Part shown: positions 5,095 to 13,808 of the stretch, in pieces
Position numbering within the stretch: the stretch's first letter is position 1
Layout: each line of letters begins with the position of its first letter
Assembly (NCBI GenBank): GCA_025399215.1
Contig: MU621494.1
Coordinates: forward strand, 1-13,808
From: Globomyces pollinis-pini
Lineage: Eukaryota > Chytridiomycota > Chytridiomycetes > Rhizophydiales > Globomycetaceae
Length of the DNA stretch: 13,808 nucleotides
Direction of reading: 5' to 3'
The notes under the pieces: model-generated
Seen by the model: only the letters and a program-made list of their open reading frames with translations
Database searches by the model: none
What the model was told of the DNA's origin: nothing
Position numbers and translations under genes: made by a program

Positions 5095-7940
5095 TCATGT
5101 AGAATTTGTTGTTCCGGTAATAAAAACAAGATCAGGATGAGTCAAATTTGCCAATAATCGTTTATGTTTGGTACTTAATAATGGTAATCCGATCTAATAA
5201 GAAAATCAACAAATGAAATAATACTTGATAAGACGCATTCATCCACCCAAACCCTTCCTTCACAACATATTTAAAATCTACACCTACATTTCCATACTCC
5301 ACCTGAACCAAGTGTGACACATTGACGACATCAAATTTCTCTGGAACAACTCTGTGTGTAAACGAAACTTTATGATATTTACCCATTAAAATCTACAAAC
5401 GATTTGGTAATTGAATATAACCATCGATAAACTATTTCTGTACATTCATTATGATAATTGTAATTTGATAGTCCTGTCCATGCCAAGATTTGATGTGGGG
5501 CCCATCCATATGGATAATCCCACTGTCGATTCGGTCTTTCAATAGTAATATGACCTAAATAATTCGTAAACTACTTCATCTATACCTCTAGATTCTTCTG
5601 TCCCTGAAACCAATCCACCCACTTCTTTAAAATGTTTCAAACAGGATCGAACCAACTTTTCAGCTCGATCTGGTGTTGGAATTTCAGCCCATAAGGCCCA
5701 AAAGGCTGTACATGTTTTGTAAACTGATCGAAGTCTGATTGAACAATCGTAATCGAAATATAAATTCGTTTCATCACACCATAAATATTCATTGATTAAT
5801 TCTCGATGAGTATCCCCCAACTCTTTGAATAATTGAGACGGTAAATATACGGTAAAGAAATCTTCTGATTGGAATGGTAATTCATAACCAATGTCAGATA
5901 GGCTAAGACAAGACAATTCGTAATGAACATTGTTGGTAAGAAAAATTCCTATCGCCCATTTGGTATCCCACATACCATTTCGCAGCATATAATTCACCCC
6001 ATGATTTTTGTATGCGGTTGCCCATACAAGAAATTCTGTCAGCAATTCGTCGTTAGGACCCCTTCGTACCTGCAATTTAATTCTAACGAATAAGTAAATG
6101 TTCACATACTTGTTAAAAAACCCATGCTCTTTTATGAGCATCTCTAAATCTCGCTCGTATTTATAAACTAAAGAGTTTAAATCAATAGTAGCTAGATTTG
6201 CACAACGTTTTTCAAATCGATACGTTGTATCATGTCCACTTTCTCGAACTGGATTGATCAGTAAAAGATATTTACCAGCTCGGTCATGAATGAAATAAGA
6301 ATCCAGGGCTGGTACATGAATTTCACCACTTTGATATTTCTTGCCAAACGTTTCAATATCCAAGTTGTAACTATCTGCAAACGGTTGTAGAATATGATCA
6401 AAATGTGAAGCTATATTATTAAATGATCCATATTTACATTCTGTTTCAGGTGGCATACCAATTCCTTCTGGGTGATATTTCACCAAACCAGTAATTTTGT
6501 CTAGCCTTGGATGGCATAGCCAAACACTCAGCAATTCTTTGACCGCTGCTTTCATACCCTTTGCCATCCATTCTTCCGATTGCTTTACTGTAAACTTTGA
6601 TGTGAGGGCCTTATGAGTTTGAATGGTCATATCTGTTAAAAATGGTGGTTGTGAACGTGTTAAATAATAGGATCGATTAGCATTCAAGATTTTGTGGTAA
6701 TCTAAAATTGAGAATCTTTACAGTCTTACGCTCTATTTCATACCAAAAGTTTTCGACCATTCCTCTTGCAAGTTCAACTCTACCATCCTGTAAAAGTCCC
6801 AAAGCTTCGAAATACGAGTCCCATCCATACATCTCATTAAATCTACCTCCTGGTACCTATTGAATATATTAGTCACAGTATTACATACCACAAATGGGGT
6901 GCCTTTGACTTCTGTAACACCCGTAACTGGATTGATTTCTTGCCTCAATCCCAAGGATAAGATTCCTGGTGCATTATTGATTGATTTGACATATTCTGGT
7001 GTGATATTTTCAGGTAATTGAACAACCATTAAATTCAAATGCTTCCGTTCATTTGCAATTTTTTGATAGTAATCTAACGCAAACTTATCAAAGTAAGGTA
7101 CATAGACTCTGTGACGCTGATCCGGTGTACGATTTTTAGGGTCAGCACAAATCTTTTCCAATCCATTTGCATCCATACGTCTTGTTAAGCCATCCCTACA
7201 AAGATTATTATAATTGTCATTCTACCAAAAATTGTATTTGATAAGTCGCGATAATCTTTCAAGTGGGTTTTCATTAAGGCGTTCATCATCAAGAACTATT
7301 GTTGATCTACCAAGTTCTGACGCGATTGCTAACTCTTGCAGTAAATTCGACAGACAGTAAGTTCTAATATTAATGCTGAGTTTCATTACCCTCTTATTTG
7401 GACTTTCTTAAACCCACCAGAATCTGCGGTACCTAAAGTAAACGCTTTTGGACCAGCATCCAATATGGTAATTTGACCATTCCTATCTGTGTCCTAAAAA
7501 TCAGTTATAACACTTTACTTCTTGTTCCAGCAATTTAGCTAAAGTCTTTTCCACTAAAATAGAGAGATTAAGACATTTTCATGATACCTTCAGTAAATAT
7601 TACTCAACGTAAAGTACCTTCGATTAAATACGATGTTGATTTTCCAGTTGGTGGATTTAAAGATGCTCGTCTCTTTGTAGGTTGCATTAAAGGTGGTTGA
7701 AGAATCGATTGAGTTCGTTTCCTAGTCTGTCCATGAGCTACAGCGAAATCTTGAAGATTATAAGGGAAAAAGTACCTCTATCAGGATAGGATAGCTTGAA
7801 TTAGCACCAATGAATACCTCTATTTCCAAGTGCGATGAATCTTGAGTGGAACTCGTCACCCCCCAAGGAGCTCTCTTTGGTTGCTCTGATGGTGAAGTAG
7901 TCATTTCAATATCCGGTTCATTTATTGGTGATTTTCTCAT
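5095..7940 (-). CDS. Neutral trehalase (GH37), 14 tiny introns, PKA-type sites
   Basis: Cytosolic neutral trehalase, hydrolysing trehalose to two glucose. Exons: 7940-7818, 7794-7776, 7749-7618, 7553-7519, 7493-7390, 7363-7226, 7195-6889, 6856-6730, 6701-6438, 6410-6276, 6248-6110, 6082-5586, 5554-5383, 5351-5225, 5193-5095. They sum to 2418 nt, 805 residues. Introns are 23-32 nt except 7554-7617 (64 nt). Landmarks: basic phospho-site motifs RKRTQS (57-62) and KRRAS (73-77), as in fungal trehalases activated by cAMP-dependent kinase; a Ca-binding-like DTDRNGQIT (104-112); the N-terminal fungal block '[14 protein letters not shown]'; signature 1 '[20 protein letters not shown]' (287-306); '[15 protein letters not shown]'; '[12 protein letters not shown]'; signature 2 QWDYPYGW (684-691). 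Odd: residues about 512-590 are an insertion not known to me in this family, and exon 2 is 19 nt. The ATG at 7940 is the first in frame after a stop (GCAGAAATG). Confidence 0.93.
7554..7617 (-). other. 64-nt trehalase intron, possibly two stacked introns (30 + 34 nt)
   Basis: The exons join cleanly across 7617-7554 (SYLIE to [13 protein letters not shown], as in other neutral trehalases). Inside, at 7588/7587, the minus strand repeats the donor context: GAAG|GTAC at the 5' end and GAAG|GTAT inside. The first 30 nt end in AG and the last 34 nt start with GTA and carry CTTAAT before TTTTAG. The intron can therefore be read as two standard-size introns around an exon of zero length, spliced in two steps. 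One-step removal gives the same mRNA. Confidence 0.5.
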
Positions 7941-8048
7941 TTCTGCGATACCACGAATGAAATTATTCACAAAGATGTCATCATCGATACCCACACAAAA
8001 AGAACCATAAAGTCCTTACTCAAAATTGGATATTCTCCCTACTGAATA

Positions 8049-8054
8049 TTTATT
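8049..8054 (-). terminator. Poly(A) signal, IQ-motif gene
   Basis: AATAAA on the minus strand about 41 nt after the stop at 8095. Only 154 bp separate this gene's stop from the trehalase ATG on the same strand, so the trehalase promoter must be short or overlap this 3' end. Confidence 0.45.
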
Positions 8055-8094
8055 AAATTGTTTAAAACTGGCTAGTTCCTTGTCTGAGACGAGG

Positions 8095-9983
8095 TTATTT
8101 AAAGCGAGATTCTAAATAAGCCTTTTCCATCATTTCATGTAATTGGGGCAATGTTGGTAGTAGTTTGAACACAGCTTTCTTTGAATTCTGCTTATTAATA
8201 ACAAGTAGCTAATTTTCAGTATAAAATTTGCCATACCTGGCTTTGGTTATCGGGAGCATTAGCTGTTCGTATGAATTCCTTCCTTCTTTGTATCAAGTTC
8301 TCCAAAATATAGCGATTTTTAATAGGCCTATAGTTAAATTGATTTGATGCATACTCAGACACTCTTAATCCTTTGTCGCCATCATCTTTCTTCTTCTTCT
8401 TCTTGTTTTTACTTTTCTTGTCTTCATTCAGATCATTTTGACTAGATCTGTTTCCTTTAGAATGTTGTAGCCACCAACTATTTTCCAAACTGTCCCAGTA
8501 TTTGGTGATGGCGTGTACTTGCGCTTCGCGACATTTCAATTTCGCTCTAACATATCGCTGGCCTTTGACAACTATTTTATCAGAACTATCTACAAATTAC
8601 CAGAGAGTCGATATTTTTTAACAACTTTCATAAGTTTTGATACATCATAAACTTCTTTGAAAAAGCAATGAATAATAGTAGACGCTTTCTGAAGCCTTTG
8701 ATACTTCCATTTTGCATAATACTTTGTAAATGCTCTACAATATTGTTAGCGATAGGTATAAATCACCTGGATATAACTTTTAATGCCTCTGCTACTCTTT
8801 GTTGGTATTTTTTGTTCAAAAATGTTCGATACCATCTTTGAATAACTTTTGCACTATGTGTTTTAGTTAAGACCCAATCTTGTGCCATATGATGGGACTG
8901 TTTTTTGTTTTAATATCGTAAGATTACCTGCAATGTTTGTTTAATCATACTCACTCGAACTGCCAGAAATATGACAATAAACCACCGCGACTGAATTGCT
9001 TGTGGTGATCCAGAAAAGTCTTTCTCTGAAGCAAGAGTCCTTGCCTATATATTAAGACATCTAAAAGACGTACCAAACGGGCTTCTTTACGCTCAATCTG
9101 CTCTAATTTTCTATCCAAATCTTTTTTGTCACGTTGTTCTTTTGTAGCCTTGACTGATTGCTGTCGCATTCGATGCTTTGACATCTAACATCAAGTAAAG
9201 GCACTCTATTACACTATCATTGATTCTTTTATATCTTTGATCAGGGCTGAAAGCAGATCTTTTGTTACTCAAAATGTGATTTCCTGCACTCCTAATTCTA
9301 GTTTTTGCTGTATAAGATACTGTCTGTAAGCCTAAAGAATTCACTTACAAACTTTTTGCTCAAGCAAATCCCATTGAACTGGATTGTTCTTCAATATTTG
9401 TATTTTCTTTTGTAAATCTTGAATAATGGCTCTAATTGGTTTTCTACCAGCTAACTGTGGTACATTTTTTGAAATTGTTGGATCTACAGCCGTACTGTTT
9501 GCGGTCGTTATTTTTTTAATCTCACTAAAATGCTTTTTAGATACGCTGTAATCAACCAAATCTGGTAAAAAATCCTTTCCATTATCGTTTTCATTAAGAT
9601 TTTTAGCAAATTCTAAAAGTAATGAATTATATGTTTAAATTACCAATCATTTTCATCAATTCAAGCCAATTTTTATCAAAGTTGAGTTGTAATGTGGCAT
9701 TATCATTTAATTGAATTTCACCTTCAGCGAATAGTCCACTACTATGGTCATCAGATGATCCAGCTTTGTTTAATATTTTCAATAATGCTGCCAATCGCAA
9801 ATTTTGCTTATGAGTAGCAGGTGATAATGCTGGTATAAAGAATTTTGACATATCTTGGTGACCGAGATGAGGAGCTGTTCGGATTTCATCATATCGATCT
9901 GCTTGAAGAGTAAGCCTTTGTGATGCTATATTTGGTAGTAGCGTTGCTGGAGCGGTAGCTATATCACGTCTTCTTTCAATCAT
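8095..9983 (-). CDS. Multi-IQ-motif, coiled-coil protein (possibly ciliary)
   Basis: No named family recognised. Supported exons: 9983-9644, 9612 to about 9349, 9184-9074, 9044-8928, 8897-8767, 8734-8601, 8571-8237, 8208-8095. Clear introns are 31, 30, 29, 30, 32, 29 and 28 nt. Reading order: an Ala/Leu-rich N-terminus (MIERRRDIATAPATLLPNIA); a region with 'GRKPIRAIIQDLQKKIQILK'; a charged coiled coil ('KEQRDKKDLDRKLEQIERKE'); 'SRWFIVIFLAVRVSMIKQTL'; IQ-like units 'AKVIQRWYRTFLNKKY', 'KASTIIHCFFKEV' and 'VVKGQRYVRAKLK'; then 'REAQVHAITKYWDSLENSWW'; a poly-Lys tract; and an end 'LPTLPQLHEMMEKAYLESRF'. IQ motifs bind calmodulin or EF-hand light chains. Multi-IQ proteins of this layout are often axonemal, hence the cautious ciliary suggestion. 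Splicing between 9349 and 9215 is unresolved: one consistent model uses introns 9332-9348 (17 nt) and 9247-9268 (22 nt). Total length is about 500 residues. Confidence 0.72.
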
Positions 9984-10025
9984 TCAAAGATATAAACTTT
10001 TTACGTGTCAAAGGTAGAATAGTTT

Positions 10026-10033
10026 TGACGTCA
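10026..10033. promoter_or_regulatory. Perfect CRE palindrome in a divergent promoter
   Basis: TGACGTCA lies 43 bp before the ATG of the IQ-motif gene (minus) and about 216 bp before the chosen ATG of the coiled-coil gene (plus). It matches the ATF/CREB consensus and the copy at 4566-4573. Confidence 0.5.
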
Positions 10034-10059
10034 CTCAAACAGTTCATATCAGAAAGTTT

Positions 10060-10068
10060 TATAAAAAC
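10060..10068 (+). promoter_or_regulatory. TATA box of the coiled-coil gene
   Basis: TATAAAAAC is a good TATA box; another TATAAAAA follows at 10083-10090. The first is 32 nt before an ATG at 10092 and 190 nt before the ATG used here (10250), which leaves open a leader intron or an upstream open frame. Confidence 0.5.
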
Positions 10069-10249
10069 TAGTTCAATTGTACTATAAAAAAATGATTCAA
10101 TCTCTGTTTCGAATTTTAATTTGTTTTATTAGTTGTTGTGTTATTTTGGATGTATTAAAATATTACCACACCTTAATTCTTACTTTGGAAACGTCATTCC
10201 ATCATCTTTGTTCCAATTCCATTATCATAATTCTTTACAAATTTTTAGA

Positions 10250-11272
10250 ATGCAATCGACACCAGATATTCAATCAGATTATTCCCAGTCAATTCCATTT
10301 TTTAATGGTAGTGGTAAATCATGCACTCAAGAATCTACAAAGACTTTACTAGATGCCGAAACATCAATGTCAAATTTAAATGCATTCACTAACCATGTTG
10401 ATCAAGAGAAAATCAATGAATCATTACAAAAAAGTCTAAAGTCCATATTACAGTCTGAATTAATCTCTTTCCTTCGATCCGAACAATCACAACAACGTGA
10501 AGAACATCAGACCCAAGTACAACAGAATTCAATGGTGTTATCAAATCAAAGTGAATCTATTATTGAAATGAAAGATAGTCTATTAATTCTGAAAGAACAT
10601 GCGATTCACGTAAACTATTTTTTGAAAGAAATTGCAGAACTAAAAGCAAAAGTAAGTAAACAGAAAGATATCATAAAGCATCTCCAAAGTTGTTCTAAAG
10701 AAAGAGACATCTTGGTAGTGCGACTAGAGGAACAAAAAATTATAAATTCATCAAATCAAGCAAAGGTAGATGAGCAGAATCTAGAAATTCTAACACTAAA
10801 AAAAGAACTGAAACTGCTTCAAGGCAATATCCAAAAGAAGGATCAAGTGTTAGAGTTGGTCAACAAGGAGTTGTGTCCTTTAATTGAATCAAAATTAACT
10901 GTCTTGGAGAATACGTGTCAAAAAGCTAAACTGGACATCAATTCACCAAAAGGAATTGAATTCGAAAAGTGGGAACCAGCGCAAGACGTTGTCGAGTTAA
11001 AAGTAACTCATGAATTAAAGGTATTATTTAAACAACTAATTATCTAGAAATTAACCAAAGAAATTCCGTCACAAAAGAGCATAAATCGAAACATTGCAGT
11101 ATTTGGAATTGTTTTACTCTTGATACTAGTAATACTTCCCATGTCAATCACCTACTGTCAGACGATAAAAAAAGCTATGAGTATCCCTGAACTGTCGGTA
11201 TGTGCCCCACTCAATTTTGCCACCACCATCATTGCAACTGTCAAGAAACGCACTACTAGAAGAACAGTATAA
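10250..11272 (+). CDS. Coiled-coil protein with one C-terminal transmembrane helix
   Basis: No named family recognised. Exons 10250-11020 and 11048-11272 flank a 27-nt intron (11021-11047, GTATTA...ACTAAT...CTAG). The product has 331 residues. The N-terminal part is Ser/Gln/Asn-rich (about 1-75). A long heptad-rich coiled coil follows (about 75-225, e.g. 'EIAELKAKVSKQKDIIKHLQ', 'EQNLEILTLKKELKLLQ'). A single hydrophobic helix (about 273-293, IAVFGIVLLLILVILPM) comes next, then a 38-residue tail ending KKRTTRRTV. Without splicing the helix is lost. The layout suggests a membrane-anchored tether or scaffold, for example on Golgi, ER or nuclear envelope; this is inference. The start is uncertain: TTTTTAG directly precedes the ATG and resembles an acceptor, and an ATG at 10092 opens a hydrophobic reading (MIQSLFRILICFISCCVILD) that could be joined only through a 56-nt intron with a poor donor (10193-10248). 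Confidence 0.75.
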
Positions 11273-11280
11273 ATGATGTA

Positions 11281-11286
11281 AATAAA
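11281..11286 (+). terminator. Poly(A) signal, coiled-coil gene
   Basis: AATAAA begins 9 nt after the stop of the coiled-coil gene. The convergent actin gene ends at 11395. Confidence 0.5.
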
Positions 11287-11364
11287 CTATTTAAACATAA
11301 TCTTTACGTTTGAATATATTTAATACTTCATTTTACAACAAACAAATCAATTATTAAAAAGAAG

Positions 11365-11370
11365 TTTATT
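11365..11370 (-). terminator. Poly(A) signal, actin gene
   Basis: AATAAA on the minus strand, 25 nt after the actin stop codon (11397-11395). Confidence 0.55.
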
Positions 11371-11394
11371 CCAAGAACAAAACTATATTTTCGC

Positions 11395-12645
<1,251 letters not shown>

Positions 12646-12730
12646 TTTGGATTAATTTGAAAGGAAAAATCAACAACTTTTTGATTAAAAGCCATGTTGC
12701 CCCCGTGGCGTCCAATCAAAACATTGATTG

Positions 12731-12746
12731 TGAGTGCGTTCACTCA
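12731..12746. repeat. Inverted repeat TGAGTG-N4-CACTCA upstream of actin
   Basis: Six-base arms with a CGTT spacer, about 86 bp before the actin ATG. It resembles half-sites of bZIP factors. Function unproven. Confidence 0.35.
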
Positions 12747-12923
12747 CCATCGTAAACAAAGCAATGCTTTTTTGGAGTCATTTGAATCAAATACTCGCGT
12801 AGACTGTCTGTGCTGACCAATCGGTGGACTCTAGAAAAAATTATATCAACACTGGTAGCTTTGATTTACTAAACAACCTTCATGGATCATTTGAAATTAA
12901 TTTAATCCAAACTCTAGTTCAAC

Positions 12924-13050
12924 TTAACGTGACCACTGAATCAACTATGTCAGTGTAGATTATAGTTTCATTTGTTTGTTGTTTTAATTATACTCAGCAA
13001 ATTAACGTGATACAAACTGCACATTAACATACACTAGAATACAAACTGCA
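12924..13050. repeat. Two pairs of short direct repeats
   Basis: TTAACGTGA occurs at 12924-12932 and 13002-13010. ATACAAACTGCA occurs at 13010-13021 and 13039-13050. They lie in the gene-free region upstream of actin and could be factor-binding sites or remnants of a small duplication. Confidence 0.4.
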
Positions 13051-13526
13051 ATCACACTTGACTGCCTTTGTCAACACTTTTCTTAGCGATATAATATTTC
13101 TTTTCGTTTTTCATGCTTCATTCTTTGACCGCTTAGGTGTTGAACGTTACACAATTAGCCTTCTCTTACATGGGAATTCAATTAAAATTATCAATGTCTG
13201 TGCTATTATGCAGACTTTAAGACACTTCACAACCATGAGATATTTGCGATCACTAAAAAGTTATCTTGTCCAATAAACCCACCATTGAACAAATACCGCG
13301 CACATATTTAATAAAGAGACTCATTGTTCTCTATAAAACCCTAAGTAGTCTAAGATACTATAAAATAATAGGAATGATCTTAAGCATGAGCTAAACAAAA
13401 AACTATGAAATTAAATGCGAGATACATTATGTTACAGTGACTACCCCACCATTCAAAGTTTCGTTTAACAAAACTTGTGATTTCAAAGTAACCTCATTTG
13501 AAAGTCTATATATTGCAACTAAATAT

Positions 13527-13808
13527 CTAAAATAGCCCAAACCATTTTGATTTAGCTTTAGGTTTAACATCTGGCGATGATTCTGGTTCGTTTTTAGCAG
13601 CTTCAAAAGCGCGTATTGCTTCCGCTACCTTACCTGATTTCTTCGGACCATCTTTTGATGAAGTCGAAGCAACCTCTGTAACATCCACAGCTACTTCACG
13701 TTCTTCCACATTGCCAGCAATAATATCAGCAGCAGTAGTTTCAATCACTTCAGCAACAACTGCGACAGATTCACTGGATTCAACAACTTCACTGACTTCC
13801 TTGGTAAC
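13527..13808 (-). CDS. 3' end of an unknown acidic, low-complexity protein (partial)
   Basis: The frame is open from the right edge to TAG at 13529-13527, giving the last 93 residues. The sequence is rich in Glu, Val, Ala, Ser and Thr ('VTKEVSEVVESSESVAVVAE', 'EEREVAVDVTEVASTSS'). A short helical piece follows (KSGKVAEAIRAFEAAKNE), then a Pro/Lys linker and the end KPKAKSKWFGLF. The composition is coding-like and the frame has no internal stop, but no domain is recognisable in this tail. The start and any introns are off the edge. A likely disordered C-terminal tail; no function can be assigned. No AATAAA was found close behind the stop, unlike most other genes here. Confidence 0.7.
   Translation of the reverse strand, partial: VTKEVSEVVESSESVAVVAEVIETTAADIIAGNVEEREVAVDVTEVASTSSKDGPKKSGKVAEAIRAFEAAKNEPESSPDVKPKAKSKWFGLF

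Larger units (their letters stand above)
12646..13526. other. Intergenic region upstream of actin, no convincing gene
   Basis: About 880 bp with stops in all frames at short intervals, apart from a plus-strand reading at 13058-13276 that lacks an early ATG. I see no RNA gene. Next to actin the DNA should contain its promoter; an imperfect TTTTAATC lies about 40 nt before the ATG. A 6-bp inverted repeat TGAGTG/CACTCA (12731-12746) and two sets of short direct repeats (12924-13050) may be regulatory. Two plus-strand AATAAA words (13272-13277 and about 13310) could belong to an unseen plus-strand transcript. Confidence 0.5.

Noticed and set aside
7581..7700. Plus-strand reading [20 protein letters not shown], 39 residues
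   Set aside because: It is antisense to trehalase exon 3 and the 64-nt intron, which are fixed by conservation of the trehalase N-terminus.
7941..7994. Extending trehalase upstream to a GTG codon
   Set aside because: No in-frame ATG lies between the stop at about 8018 and 7940, so the ATG at 7940 is the simplest start.
8380..8415. TCT/CTT tandem run as a microsatellite
   Set aside because: It is the poly-lysine tract of the IQ-motif protein read on the other strand.
13058..13276. Plus-strand open frame of 72 codons ending CAATAAA
   Set aside because: It has no ATG near its start, no recognisable domain and a composition like the surrounding non-coding DNA. The AATAAA overlapping its stop is suggestive but not enough.

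Overview
The window is eukaryotic nuclear DNA, most likely from an early-diverging fungus. The fungal signs are a Dfg5/Dcw1-type GH76 protein with signal peptide and GPI-type tail, a neutral trehalase with N-terminal cAMP-kinase-type sites, and a DUF427 protein. A multi-IQ protein of a kind often linked to cilia hints at a flagellate (zoosporic) lineage, but that is inference. The DNA is AT-rich and gene-dense. I could not name the species.

The main result is the splicing. I resolved about 30 spliceosomal introns by joining exons until conserved proteins were restored. All but one are 23-36 nt long, usually GTA...AG, often with a branch-like CTAAY/CTRAY motif a few bases before the AG. Splicing restores actin to exactly 375 residues (4 introns), a neutral trehalase of 805 residues (14 introns), a DUF427 protein of 98 residues (introns of 24 and 33 nt) and a GST of 204 residues (31 nt). 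Several introns are multiples of three without a stop, so plain ORF calling keeps them as false peptide.

Layout: 1-168 (-) remnant of a hAT transposase dimerisation domain; 169-567 no gene, one hairpin; 568-1213 (+) GST; 1403-1756 (+) DUF427; 1881-2384 (-) small GPI-type surface protein; 2385-3026 divergent promoter region; 3027-4355 (+) GH76 Dfg5-like; 4652-4964 (+) small unknown protein; 5095-7940 (-) neutral trehalase; 8095-9983 (-) IQ-motif protein; about 10050-10250 divergent promoter with a CRE; 10250-11272 (+) coiled-coil membrane protein; 11395-12645 (-) actin; 12646-13526 no convincing gene; 13527-13808 (-) 3' end of an acidic protein running off the right edge.

Genes are compact. 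Convergent pairs lie about 120-130 bp apart, AATAAA signals sit within about 45 nt of most stops (one overlaps the stop codon), and TATA-like boxes often lie 30-45 nt before the ATG. The genes do not form one pathway. The GH76 protein and its divergent neighbour both look like GPI-anchored cell-surface proteins. Trehalase with kinase-type sites, together with two perfect CRE palindromes (TGACGTCA) before other genes, fits cAMP/PKA-type regulation in this organism.
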